Shown here: piece after piece, positions 8,261 to 17,006 of the stretch
Layout: every line of letters begins with the position of its first letter
Numbering within the stretch: the stretch's first letter is position 1
Origin: UBA2330 sp049293015
GTDB lineage: Bacteria > Bacteroidota > Ignavibacteria > Tepidaquicellales > Tepidaquicellaceae
Assembly (NCBI GenBank): GCA_049293015.1
Contig: JBATSB010000171.1
Location: 1 to 64,000 of the forward strand
Direction of reading: 5' to 3'
DNA length: 64,000 nucleotides
Notes under the pieces: generated by a model
What the model saw: the letters and a program-made list of their open reading frames with translations, nothing else
Database searches by the model: none
Told to the model about the DNA's origin: nothing
Program-made: the position numbers and the translations under genes

Positions 8261-9289
8261 TTATTTCGATTCTACTTCCTCATCTTCTTTAAGCTTGTCG
8301 ATCTCATCCCACATTAAATCCTTCAATTCATCAATATTTTCACCGGTAAAAGAAGAGATCAGAATTTTCGTTTCCTTTGTTTTTAACTTTTCGAGTTTCA
8401 TTTTTAATTCTTCTGTAATCGAATCAATTTTTGTAAAACAGATTATTCTCGGCTTGGCAGTGAGATCAGCTTCAAAATTTTTAAGCTCTTTCATAAGAAT
8501 GGTGTAGTCAACTAAAAGGTCTTTTTTCGTTTTTGCTTTTTCGAGTTTAGTGGAATCAAGAAGAATCAGCAGTATTCCTGTCCTTTCAATATGTTTTAAA
8601 AATTGAATACCAAGACCTTTGCCGTCAGAAGCTCCTTCTATAATGCCCGGAATGTCAGCTACAACAAATGAATCATATTCTTTATATCTTACAATTCCCA
8701 GATTCGGAACTAGTGTAGTGAAAGGATAATCTGCAATCTTTGGACGTGCTGCAGAGATAGTAGAAATCAATGTTGACTTACCTGCATTTGGAAATCCGAC
8801 TAATCCGACATCAGCTATGAGTTTAAGTTCGATGACAATATCTTTCTCCTCACCTTTCTCACCATCCTGAGCAATCCTCGGAGCGCGGTTGGTAGAGGTT
8901 TTAAAATGATTATTTCCTTTTCCGCCTTTTCCGCCTTTGAGTAAAATTACTTCCTCATCGTCTTCCAATAATTCCGCAAGTACTTCACCGGTCACTGCAT
9001 CCTTTATAATGCTGCCGCATGGAACAAGAATAATTTCACTTTCACCATTCTTACCTGTCTTGAGTCCTCCCTGTCCGTGGTCTCCCCGCTTTGCTCTGTG
9101 ATGAGCCTGATATCTGAAGTCGATTAAAGTCGAGAGCTGAGAGGAAGCTTTGAAAATAATGTCACCTCCTTTACCACCGTCGCCGCCGTTTGGACCGCCT
9201 TTCGGTACATACTTTTCCCGTCTGAAACTTACGCATCCATTACCGCCATTTCCTGATTTTATAAATATCTTTGCACTGTCTAAAAACAA
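8261..9289 (-). CDS. obg: GTPase Obg/CgtA (ribosome assembly)
   Basis: Essential GTPase acting in late 50S assembly and stress signalling. The 342-aa protein has the Gly-rich N-terminal Obg fold (FIKSGNGGNGCVSFRREKYV to about residue 155), then the G domain: G1 GFPNAGKS at residues 165-172, switch I DYPFTTLVPNLG, G3 ADIPGIIEGAS and FTKIDS as G4. It ends shortly after the G domain, so the variable OCT extension is absent. The start is a TTG at 9287-9289; AGGAG lies seven bases upstream on the minus strand and decides this choice, since no ATG precedes the conserved start MFLDSAKIF. It lies 26 bases downstream of the unknown acidic gene. Confidence 0.96.
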   Translation of the reverse strand: MFLDSAKIFIKSGNGGNGCVSFRREKYVPKGGPNGGDGGKGGDIIFKASSQLSTLIDFRYQAHHRAKRGDHGQGGLKTGKNGESEIILVPCGSIIKDAVTGEVLAELLEDDEEVILLKGGKGGKGNNHFKTSTNRAPRIAQDGEKGEEKDIVIELKLIADVGLVGFPNAGKSTLISTISAARPKIADYPFTTLVPNLGIVRYKEYDSFVVADIPGIIEGASDGKGLGIQFLKHIERTGILLILLDSTKLEKAKTKKDLLVDYTILMKELKNFEADLTAKPRIICFTKIDSITEELKMKLEKLKTKETKILISSFTGENIDELKDLMWDEIDKLKEDEEVESK

Positions 9290-9315
9290 ATTTACTCCTT
9301 ATTCTATTGATATTT

Positions 9316-10725
9316 TTATGAATTCTGAAAGTGTTCATTCAATGCATCGACATATCTTATCACGTCTTTGTGGTAAATATCCACTTTGTTATTTTTAAAA
9401 ATTTCTTTTAAATGGTTAAAAGCTTCAAACCAAGTTTTATAATTATTAAGTTTTTCAAATGATCTTTGTCTTGCCATAAGGTTAGAGTCGTAAACTCTGT
9501 TTAGAATTGAATCGAGCTCTTTCTCACTAAATAATTCTTTGAAGTCAATATTCTTGTGTTTGAAAATTACTTTTTCTGAATCCCTATTTTTATCAATACT
9601 GACCTGTTTCGTTTCGTCTAAAGGTATCCCAATTGGTTTTTCTTTTGTATCATTATTAGATTCCATTGATTCTAGATCATGCTCAGACGGCACCGGTTTA
9701 GGGGATGCAATTTTTTCTTTAATTACAAAACCTTCATCACTATCATTTCGTTTTTCATCTGAATTTTTTAATGAAAACTCATTCGGTTCTTTGATAATTT
9801 TTTTGATACTAAAATCTGATTCCTTATCATTATTATTTTCATCTGAATTTTTATCCGAAATCTTATTTTTATTTTCAACAATAGAAGTACCGGATATATT
9901 TAACTCAATTTCTTTACCTTTTATGTCTTGAGTTTTTTTCAGTAAACTATTAGTCGTATCATTACTATTTTCTGATCCTGATATTTCGGTTTGGGTTTTA
10001 TAATCTGCTGCAGGAATCGGTCTGCCTTCTTCAGTATTATCATTATCCGTATTTTCATTATCCGAAAATTTCCCTGTTAAAACTTTAATAATGTCTTTGA
10101 GCTGTATATTTTCGTGATCCTGTTTATTGCCAAGGACATCAAATTTTGACAGTATGTCGGAATAATTTTTATCTGAAAGAAAAATTTTTATAAATGAAAA
10201 TGGAATGACAGATTCGAGATTATATTTTTCTTCATAAAAATCATTAAGTATAAAAAGCTGAAGGAATACATTCTTTATCTTCTGACCTGTGATTTCGACA
10301 ATAAGTTTGTTATGAATCGCCTGATTTGTCCTGTCAATAATATTTTCGATCTCACCTTTTGTAATAAATATCATTGAGTTGTCATTGATAAAATCTGAAA
10401 CAGCGTCAGTATAATATTTATAAAAAGGGAAAAGCTTTAGTTTTTTTAAAATTTCAGCAGGTGACCTGGATTCGAAATTATTGAAAAGGAAATTTATCAA
10501 TGTCCACTTGGGACGAAGAGCATAATTGAAATAGAGCTTATTTGCTTTATTTATCATTGCCGGTATATCCTCGGCTTTGGTATCGTCTGTTAAATAAAAA
10601 AGTAAATAATTATTTGTAAAATCGGAAACTTCTCTTTTGCTGATCAGATCTTTTGTGATTTTTTTAGCATCTGCAAACTGCTCAGTCTCTCTTTTTATTT
10701 TATTATCTACAAACTTCAGAAACAT
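9316..10725 (-). CDS. Unknown protein with acidic low-complexity middle
   Basis: I do not recognise this 469-aa protein. Residues 1 to about 215 look helical and globular (for example RPKWTLINFLFNNFESRSP). Residues about 220-385 are a low-complexity linker rich in Asp, Glu, Asn, Ser and Lys with scattered SDKNSDENNN-like pieces. The last 80 residues are again helical and charged, with FKELFSEKELDSILNRVYDS and a closing KDVIRYVDALNEHF. No signal peptide or membrane span is seen, so it is probably cytoplasmic. It is upstream of obg and surE on the same strand with a short gap. The two-domains-plus-linker layout suggests a tether or scaffold, which is inference only. Confidence 0.7.
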   Translation of the reverse strand: MFLKFVDNKIKRETEQFADAKKITKDLISKREVSDFTNNYLLFYLTDDTKAEDIPAMINKANKLYFNYALRPKWTLINFLFNNFESRSPAEILKKLKLFPFYKYYTDAVSDFINDNSMIFITKGEIENIIDRTNQAIHNKLIVEITGQKIKNVFLQLFILNDFYEEKYNLESVIPFSFIKIFLSDKNYSDILSKFDVLGNKQDHENIQLKDIIKVLTGKFSDNENTDNDNTEEGRPIPAADYKTQTEISGSENSNDTTNSLLKKTQDIKGKEIELNISGTSIVENKNKISDKNSDENNNDKESDFSIKKIIKEPNEFSLKNSDEKRNDSDEGFVIKEKIASPKPVPSEHDLESMESNNDTKEKPIGIPLDETKQVSIDKNRDSEKVIFKHKNIDFKELFSEKELDSILNRVYDSNLMARQRSFEKLNNYKTWFEAFNHLKEIFKNNKVDIYHKDVIRYVDALNEHFQNS

Positions 10726-11071
10726 TAAGTATTATTATTGTTTCTTCAAATTTAGGTTATTTAGATTTTTATTTAAAGGTAATGATTAATTTTAAATTTT
10801 CAATTTTCAATTTTCAATTTTTTTAGAATAACTGCCAGAGAACAAGTAATCTTACAGTTTAAAATTCAATTTCGAAAATAGACATCAATATATTTGACCA
10901 GTTATATTTGATTTAATACCGCTCGTTTTACTAAATAAGTTTGATTAATAGCTAAACGAGCGGAGATTTGGGACAATTTTATTTATGAAAGTTCAAATTT
11001 AAATATCATAAGAATCTTGCTGTTGAATTCAATGGTTCTATCTTTAGTAATTTCTAATTGGACATTTGTCA
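10726..11071. other. Intergenic region with an inverted repeat
   Basis: A/T-rich non-coding DNA between two minus-strand genes. It holds three short tandem copies of a TTTCAAT-type unit near 10795-10820 and an inverted repeat: CCGCTCGTTT at 10919-10928 and AAACGAGCGG at 10954-10963, separated by 25 bases. The repeat lacks a T-tract on either side, so it is not a standard terminator. Confidence 0.6.
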
Positions 11072-13321
11072 CTATTTTAACAGGATCATTCTCTTTATGC
11101 CCATAAAGCCAGGTGATTCAAGTCTATAGAAATATACTCCACTCGGGAAATTACTGCCGTCAAAGTTAACTGAATAAGATCCGGGGTTTTGGTTTTCATT
11201 TACAAGGAGTGCAGCTTCATTTCCAAGTATATCATATACTTTTAATTTAACATGACCCTGATTCAAAATATTATATCGAATAGTGGTCGTTGGATTAAAT
11301 GGGTTCGGCAGATTATTAAACAGCTCTGAACTTAAATTATTATTCTCATCAGATTTTTTATCCGAATAATTCAATCCTTCGGGTGAAGAATTTACATTAC
11401 CTATCATACCGGTAGTTTTCAGAATATACCTGACTTTACTTTTGTCCAATATGAAATTTTGAAATGCAAAGTCCACATAATTCAGACTGTCTATTAAAAC
11501 ATTTTTACCGTCTTCGTTTTTAATGAATTCTCTTATATCTCCAAGTAAATTGTGCTGGGATTTTATTGCAGGCAGCTCGTGAACTTTTACTCTTCTACTG
11601 TTTCCTGTCAGAAGTATCTGATCCATTGAGATATCCTGTGCCAATTCTATGGTCAGTTCATTATCGGGTAGATTATCAATTTTAATACATATTACATTTT
11701 CATTATCTCTGCTGAAAAATTCATACTCTGCACCATCAGTCAGAATGACCTTGCCGGCAGGTTTGTCTTTATTTATGGGAATGATTGGAATTAAAATAAG
11801 GTAAAGTTCTTTTCCTGTTTTATCAGAAATAATTGAGAGCATATCATTTTTTTTCAGGTCAGCAAAATTACTGTCATCTGAATTGAGAATATCAGAGAGA
11901 TCTTCAGTTCCGTTTAGTGTAACTAAAGATTTAGATTCACTGGTCGGATAAGATATAAATTCTCCGCTTTGAGTAACAGCAATTTCATTTTCTTTATCAG
12001 TAACAACCTGATACAATTTCAATTCATCAATTTCAGTTTTATCATTTCCATTTTCTTTCAGAATAAATTCGATAATATCTTTTTCCGGCAGGAGCGGGTT
12101 CATAAGCATATAGTGATCACGAATCATTTTACCGGAGAAATATTTTGATGAAAGCAAAACTGAATTTTCTGTAATATCTCCTGTAAGAGTATCTGAGTAA
12201 ACAATGACCGGACATTGTGGAGTTTGTGTTGTATAAAATACTCTGATCTTTTTCCAATCCGAATAACCTAAAGCGTTATAAGCTCTACACAGCACTTCAT
12301 ATGGCGGAGCAGCAGAATTATTCAAATTATCTACAGGTAGAAACCACTTAACTACAGCACAACTTCCATGAGGAGTAAGGGTAAACATATTGTTAGCGTC
12401 GTTTGTATCTTTCCATTCATAGGAAAGTTCATTCCCGGAAAAAGTATAACACTGAATAATCCCTGAATTGTTTAGTGTAGTTAGAGGCACAGGAAACTGA
12501 GTCAGATTAGCAATGACAGGTCTTTTAACCCATCTGTAAACAACAGCAGCTTCATTAATTTTACATGGTATAAATCCCAGATCCTGTCCGATTATATTCG
12601 TAATTTTATAGACGAAAGTAATAAATTTAATTTCATGATCATTCATGTACTCAATATATGAATGTCTTCCCTGATAATTTGGTAATGCTCCATTATACCC
12701 ATTTGTGAATTGCTCATGAATGACGGGTATGGAATCATTGAGATTAAAATCACCTGTTAAAAGGAAAGAAACTTTATATTGATTAGTGTAATAGTTACTG
12801 CTTGAAACTGCCGAGCAAGGTGTACCTCTATAGAATGTAGCCCAGCCGGTATTTAAAAGCTGTGAGGTACCATTTAAGACTACCGAATTATTACAGGATT
12901 TTCCTTCTTTATAAGAAATGAAATATCCTTTCTGTTTATAGATTGCACCAAAACCATTATATCGGATTGCATCAATTCTTATAATCGCAAGTTCATTAAA
13001 GCATAAACCCGAGAAATTCTGTATGTTAACAGTCCTCAAAACAGTCTCTCTCGAAACAGCAACTCCCTGTGCAAGTTCAAGCTGAATCCCGTTCTGCTCA
13101 ATATATACTGTATAAAAAATTGTATCAATATCTCCCGCATGGTGTGATGTGATGCTGAATTCCAGGTCAATTGTGAAATCAGGATAGATCACAAATGACG
13201 GATCATCCGGACACATTGCCGGATGCTGGATGGTGATGAGATAGGAAAAGGAATTACTTTGTATTGAAAAGATAAACATAAGTGCAATTAGTACTTTAAA
13301 TAGTGTCGTTTTCATATTCAT
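11072..13321 (-). CDS. Secreted protein with type IX secretion C-terminal sorting domain
   Basis: A 749-aa exported protein of unknown function. It starts with a signal peptide (MNMKTTLFKVLIALMFIFSI, then SNSFS). Residues up to about 400 look beta-rich with paired Cys-containing strands. The C-terminal ~80 residues are a type A T9SS sorting domain: NLPNPFNPTTTIRYNI, VKLKVYDILGNEAALL, PSGVYFYRLES and final KRMILLK. This predicts Sec export, T9SS transport across the outer membrane and cell-surface attachment. No enzymatic motif was identified. Its 5' leader contains the short ORF and terminator at 13415-13532, which may influence its expression. It stands alone. Confidence 0.85.
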   Translation of the reverse strand: MNMKTTLFKVLIALMFIFSIQSNSFSYLITIQHPAMCPDDPSFVIYPDFTIDLEFSITSHHAGDIDTIFYTVYIEQNGIQLELAQGVAVSRETVLRTVNIQNFSGLCFNELAIIRIDAIRYNGFGAIYKQKGYFISYKEGKSCNNSVVLNGTSQLLNTGWATFYRGTPCSAVSSSNYYTNQYKVSFLLTGDFNLNDSIPVIHEQFTNGYNGALPNYQGRHSYIEYMNDHEIKFITFVYKITNIIGQDLGFIPCKINEAAVVYRWVKRPVIANLTQFPVPLTTLNNSGIIQCYTFSGNELSYEWKDTNDANNMFTLTPHGSCAVVKWFLPVDNLNNSAAPPYEVLCRAYNALGYSDWKKIRVFYTTQTPQCPVIVYSDTLTGDITENSVLLSSKYFSGKMIRDHYMLMNPLLPEKDIIEFILKENGNDKTEIDELKLYQVVTDKENEIAVTQSGEFISYPTSESKSLVTLNGTEDLSDILNSDDSNFADLKKNDMLSIISDKTGKELYLILIPIIPINKDKPAGKVILTDGAEYEFFSRDNENVICIKIDNLPDNELTIELAQDISMDQILLTGNSRRVKVHELPAIKSQHNLLGDIREFIKNEDGKNVLIDSLNYVDFAFQNFILDKSKVRYILKTTGMIGNVNSSPEGLNYSDKKSDENNNLSSELFNNLPNPFNPTTTIRYNILNQGHVKLKVYDILGNEAALLVNENQNPGSYSVNFDGSNFPSGVYFYRLESPGFMGIKRMILLK

Positions 13322-13414
13322 AATTTTAATGTTTTAAAAAATTTGTTGAGGTGTGGCAGAATTTAACTATCATTCAATAAATATTTTGTAAATCCCATCA
13401 AATGTAATTACATT

Positions 13415-13516
13415 TTAAAAATCTTTGGATTGAAGATTTTTCATTGACAAAAAAAAATACAGGATAAGAATATTAAAATAATATTCTGTATCCTGTATAA
13501 GTTCTGCAGCTTTCAT
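13415..13516 (-). CDS. Possible 33-aa leader peptide with strong Shine-Dalgarno
   Basis: Reading the minus strand, a near-perfect Shine-Dalgarno sequence (AAAGGAGGTGAT) ends four bases before an ATG that opens a 33-codon frame beginning MKAAELIQDTEYYF and ending in TAA. A hairpin with a nine-base U-tract lies inside the frame. The frame is too short for homology, and its hydrophobic stretch is partly encoded by the terminator itself. It could be a leader peptide coupling translation to termination ahead of the T9SS gene at 13321, or a remnant gene start. Strong sites like this are uncommon in this window. Confidence 0.35.
   Translation of the reverse strand: MKAAELIQDTEYYFNILILYFFLSMKNLQSKDF
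13449..13497 (-). terminator. Intrinsic terminator inside the leader of the T9SS gene
   Basis: On the minus strand TACAGGAT (13497-13490) pairs with ATCCTGTA (13465-13458). An inner stem GAATATTA/TAATATTC is offset by a two-base bulge on each side, and nine T residues follow (13457-13449). It lies about 130 bases upstream of the start at 13321 and within the short ORF, as in an attenuator. Confidence 0.8.
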
Positions 13517-13520
13517 AATT

Positions 13521-13532
13521 ATCACCTCCTTT
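13521..13532 (-). promoter_or_regulatory. Consensus ribosome binding site
   Basis: AAAGGAGGTGAT on the minus strand, complementary to the 3' end of 16S rRNA, with eight bases between AGGAGG and the ATG at 13514-13516. It is the best Shine-Dalgarno match noticed in the window. Confidence 0.7.
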
Positions 13533-13742
13533 CAATTCACATTCCATACTTATTCATAAAATCAAATCATCAAACAATCGCAAGTAAAAATAGAAAGAGT
13601 ATATCAATTAATCAAATTGCAATTTTCACTGTTTGTGAAAAAACAAAAATCCTTTAAGGCACAGTTGTTTATAAAATGACCTTTTTTAATATATTTAAAT
13701 TTATTATTCAGAGTCTTTTGAAATAAAGTTCATTTACTACAG

Positions 13743-13780
13743 TATCCGAAGAGTTCGAAGAGTACGTTACTCTGCGGGAA
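13743..13780 (-). repeat. Degenerate copy of a dispersed TTCCCGCAGAG repeat
   Basis: On the minus strand this reads TTCCCGCAGAGTAACGTACT and on to TCTTCGGATAC. It resembles the two direct repeats at 23885-23970 (TTCGTTCCCGCAGAG followed by CGTGATCT), but lies in the opposite orientation. Function unknown. Confidence 0.5.
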
Positions 13781-13919
13781 AAAAGGGGGAGAGATTAATT
13801 TTGGGGAAAAAATTTAATAGGATCATTTGGGGTTGGAATTTATTCTTATGACAAGAATAATTTTTATAGAATTTAAAAAATGATAATTTCAAATAAAATT
13901 TTTTAAAGTTCAATACTGC

Positions 13920-14662
13920 AAACCGTTAAAACGGTTTCAACTATCTAATCCAAAAAAACCGACATATGCTTTCCAAGCATTTCTCAAATAAGTTTTATTT
14001 CTAATAGATTTTGACATTTACAAAATTTCATGTTCAGCTACGCAGTTACAAACCGTTAAAACGGTTTCAACTGTATTACACACCTAATGCTAATTATACA
14101 TTTCTAAAAAATCTCTTCTTTTGAAAAACTCTATAAACCACTGCGCTGCTACAAACCGTTAAAACGGTTCAAACTTTTTTTTCAAAAATATCAACATTTG
14201 CTTTCCTATCATTTCTTGAAAAGTTTTATCTCTAATAGATTTTTTCATTTACAAAATTTCAAGTTCCGCTACGCTGCTATAAACCGTTAAAACGGTTTCA
14301 ACAGTATTACCCACCTAGTACTAATTTTACATTTTTAAAAAATTTCTTCATTTGACAAAACTCTATAATCCACTGCGATGCTATAAACCGTTAAAACGGT
14401 TTCAACTATACATTTCAAAAAAACCGACATGTGCATTCTAAATATTTCTCAAAAAGTTTTATTTCTAAAAAATTTTTTCCATTTACTAAGCTCTATAATC
14501 CACTGCGCTGCTACAAACCGTTAAAACGGTTTCAACTGTATATTCCAAAAAAACCAACATAAGCTTTCTAAATATTTCTTAAAAAGTTTTATCTCTAAAT
14601 GATTTTTTCCTTATACAAAGCTCTATATTCTACTTCGCTGCTACAAACCGTTAAAACGGTTT
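13920..14662. repeat. Seven-copy palindrome array with two alternating spacer classes
   Basis: The 18-base palindrome AAACCGTTAAAACGGTTT occurs at 13920, 14050, 14153 (one T lost), 14281, 14385, 14515 and 14645. Start-to-start distances are 130, 103, 128, 104, 130 and 130. Spacers are homologous to one another, not unique: a long class (about 112 bases, contains AAAAAAACCGACAT-like sequence) and a short class (about 85, contains CACCTA and TGCTAAT-like sequence), in the order long, short, long, short, long, long. The base just before each palindrome is part of a conserved GCTGCTAC/T. Each palindrome can form a 7-8 bp hairpin. No coding frame is visible. Confidence 0.9.
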
Positions 14663-14851
14663 TTATAAACCCGTATATATTTTATTGTGTGCCTATAAGA
14701 AAAAATTGAGGTGTTACGAGTGTTCAACTAACTGTCAAATTGTCGGTAAGACTTTGAATTGAAAAAGGTTAGAGATCAAGAAGGTAAATTACATAAACCG
14801 ATGAACAAATAATCTTTTTTAAAAGTAGGTAATGATTAATCTCAAAAGATC

Positions 14852-16222
14852 TTAATATTTCAGATCGAGCTTTTGAAGTTTATCTTTGATAAGTTCATCT
14901 GCTTTTTCCAAATTAAGATCTTTAATGTCGTGAATATCATTGCTGAGAATGGAAAGTATTTCTTCCTGAATTTTCCCTCTTTTAAGAGCTACAGAATAAG
15001 GTATCCTCAAAAAAGTCACCATAGAATATTTCGGAATGAATGTATCAGGATAGATTTTAAATAATTCTGATTCGATCTTCTTTTTAAGCTGAAAGGTTTT
15101 ATCAGCTACAAGGTCCCGCATTTCAATAAAATTCTCCCTTGCAAGATCTGCAATAGCATCAGAGTTTTCTTTACGGAGCTCCTGAAATTCACTGAAAATT
15201 TTATTTGTATCATCGCCGTATTTTTCAAAACATTCATTCATATATACACAGTCTTCAAAAGCAGCATTCATGCCCTGTCCGAAGAAAGGAACAATTGCAT
15301 GACATGCATCACCAAGCAAAACAGTTTTTTTACCTGAGATCCAGGGATAACATTTTACAGTCATCAGTGTGCCTGTGGGATTTGTAAAAAATTCGTTGGT
15401 TAGATCTGGAATCATTTCGAACGCATCTTTGAATTGAGTTTTAAAAAATTCAATCAGTTTTTTATCAGAGTCGAGATATTCAAAACTGTTATTACCGCCC
15501 AGCGAAATATCATAAGCCATGAAAAGAGTACAGGTATAACTTCCGTCAAGATTCGGCAGAGCTATCAGCATAAAGGAACCTCTAGGCCAGATGTGCAGAG
15601 CATTCTTCTCCATTCTGAATCCGCCGTTTTTATCAGCAGGAATGATGAGTTCCTTATATCCGTAATTTTCATATTCCTGTGAAAAATTAAATCTCGGTAT
15701 CTTCTGCATTTCCAAACGCACGGCAGAGGTTGCGCCGTCAGTAGCTATGACTGCATCTGAGGATATGGATGATTCAGTTTTTGTAACTTCATTAAAAAAG
15801 GATAATTCTGTATTCTTAAAATCAGCATCGGTACATTTTTCATTAAAAAAGATTTTTACATTTTCATATTTATCTGCAAGATCGAGAAGTTTTTTATTGA
15901 GTTCAGCTCTAGAGACTGCGTTGATATATTCGGAATCGTCTTTACCGTATCTTTGGAACATTAGTTCGCCATCGACTGAATGTATCATTCTACCATACAT
16001 AGGAATTGAAATTTTTTTAATATCATCATAGATTCCGACTTCTTTGAGTGCATGAATTCCGCGGGTGGAGAGTGCGAGGTTAATGGACTTTCCGCCGTCA
16101 GTATCTGAGAGACGCATATCGGGTCTTCTTTCGTAGACTGTTACGTTCAGATTTTTTTTAGCGAGGTAGACAGAGAGAAGTGATCCTGCGAGACCTGCAC
16201 CGACGATGGTTATGTTTTTCAT
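14852..16222 (-). CDS. kmo: Kynurenine 3-monooxygenase
   Basis: FAD-dependent aromatic hydroxylase that uses NADPH and O2 to turn L-kynurenine into 3-hydroxykynurenine. The 456-aa protein begins with a Rossmann dinucleotide motif (ITIVGAGLAGSLLSVYLA). The KMO-specific DGGKSINLALSTRGIHAL follows. The second FAD motif is LLGDACHAIVPFFGQGMNAA near residue 305, then FEDC. The C-terminus has FLRIPYSVALKRG, typical of bacterial KMO. It is the last gene of the kynurenine cluster, separated from kynU by a RAYT gene. Together with KynU it would yield 3-hydroxyanthranilate. Confidence 0.95.
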   Translation of the reverse strand: MKNITIVGAGLAGSLLSVYLAKKNLNVTVYERRPDMRLSDTDGGKSINLALSTRGIHALKEVGIYDDIKKISIPMYGRMIHSVDGELMFQRYGKDDSEYINAVSRAELNKKLLDLADKYENVKIFFNEKCTDADFKNTELSFFNEVTKTESSISSDAVIATDGATSAVRLEMQKIPRFNFSQEYENYGYKELIIPADKNGGFRMEKNALHIWPRGSFMLIALPNLDGSYTCTLFMAYDISLGGNNSFEYLDSDKKLIEFFKTQFKDAFEMIPDLTNEFFTNPTGTLMTVKCYPWISGKKTVLLGDACHAIVPFFGQGMNAAFEDCVYMNECFEKYGDDTNKIFSEFQELRKENSDAIADLARENFIEMRDLVADKTFQLKKKIESELFKIYPDTFIPKYSMVTFLRIPYSVALKRGKIQEEILSILSNDIHDIKDLNLEKADELIKDKLQKLDLKY

Positions 16223-16245
16223 AAGTTATTATTTTTTGGTTTTTG

Positions 16246-16310
16246 AAACCGGTCAGGTTTTGAATTTAATTTGAATTGGGTTTTGAAGATTGAGAAACCT
16301 GACTGGTTTT
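16246..16310. repeat. REP-like inverted pair, kmo side of the RAYT gene
   Basis: AAACCGGTCAGGTTT (16246-16260) and AAACCTGACTGGTTT (16296-16310 region, starting 16295) are inverted copies about 34 bases apart. Each can fold as a 5-bp AAACC/GGTTT stem with a 5-base loop. The pair lies just past the 3' end of the transposase gene. Confidence 0.8.
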
Positions 16311-16313
16311 GTT

Positions 16314-16901
16314 TTATATCTCAAACTCATAGATTAATTTATCAGATGCTGCAATGTGTGACTCTTTGAAATTATCTAAACCTGAATACATAGTAAGCAA
16401 TTCATCGATTTCAGTAAGTCCAATCCTCTGCTCCACTAAATCGCGGTACGAACTCCACATGTATTTCCTGTAGTCAATTCCTGAATTATGGTGCATTGGA
16501 TTTTTATGAATATAGCAAATAAGATCTTTCATGAAATCTAAATTATTTATCAAAGTTCTTTTAAACGGGCGGTTAAATAAATTACCCGATCTTTCTTCCT
16601 GAATATTAATTGACTTAGTATATGAATTAAAAAAATTAGAAAAAGCCTGCGAAACAGTTCTTCTTTTTCCTTCTTCAGTCTTAATATCTAACTCCTTAAT
16701 ATACAATAAGAAATGAAAATGATCCGGAAGTAAACTGTAAGAATATACTTTAACAAAATCACTCATATGCTTTTTAAATTTACTAAGAAAGTAAGCATAG
16801 TTTCTCTCTTCGAAAAACATCCTTTCCGAATTATTGCAGTTATTGTATATATGATAGTAGTATCCTCTTAATAGTACATCTGATCTATTGTCGATCTTCA
16901 T
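16314..16901 (-). mobile_element. REP-associated tyrosine transposase (RAYT), Y1/HUH family
   Basis: A 195-aa single-domain Y1 transposase of the IS200-like superfamily. The HUH motif is HFH at residues 61-63 in SLLPDHFHFLLYIKE, and Tyr94 in NFFNSYTKSIN is the likely nucleophile. SGNLFNRPFKRTLI and LICYIHKNPMHHN match the RAYT consensus. RAYTs are single-copy enzymes that nick REP hairpins rather than classic insertion sequences. Here a pair of inverted 15-base REP-like sequences lies on each side. The gene sits between kynU and kmo on the same strand, so insertion into that cluster is inferred. No tnpB or target duplication was seen. Confidence 0.9.
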
Positions 16902-16910
16902 ATTTTAATA

Positions 16911-16975
16911 AAACCTGACTGGTTTTCCTCCTCTTCTCAATTTACTCATTTTTATTCAAAAAACCAGTCAGGTTT
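16911..16975. repeat. REP-like inverted pair, kynU side of the RAYT gene
   Basis: AAACCTGACTGGTTT (16911-16925) and AAACCAGTCAGGTTT (16961-16975) are exact reverse complements separated by 35 bases. With the pair at 16246-16310 they bracket the RAYT gene. Confidence 0.85.
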
Positions 16976-17006
16976 TATCTACACTATCAAAAACAAAATT
17001 TACATT

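Noticed and set aside
13521..13535. 3' end of a 16S rRNA gene (plus-strand ATCACCTCCTTTC)
   Set aside because: No rRNA sequence precedes it; it is the complement of a Shine-Dalgarno site on the minus strand.
13920..14662. CRISPR array
   Set aside because: The repeats are short palindromes, the spacers are 85-112 bases and homologous to each other, and no cas genes are nearby.
16314..16901. Complete IS200/IS605 insertion sequence
   Set aside because: No tnpB partner and no IS ends; the flanking paired REP-like sequences fit a RAYT locus.
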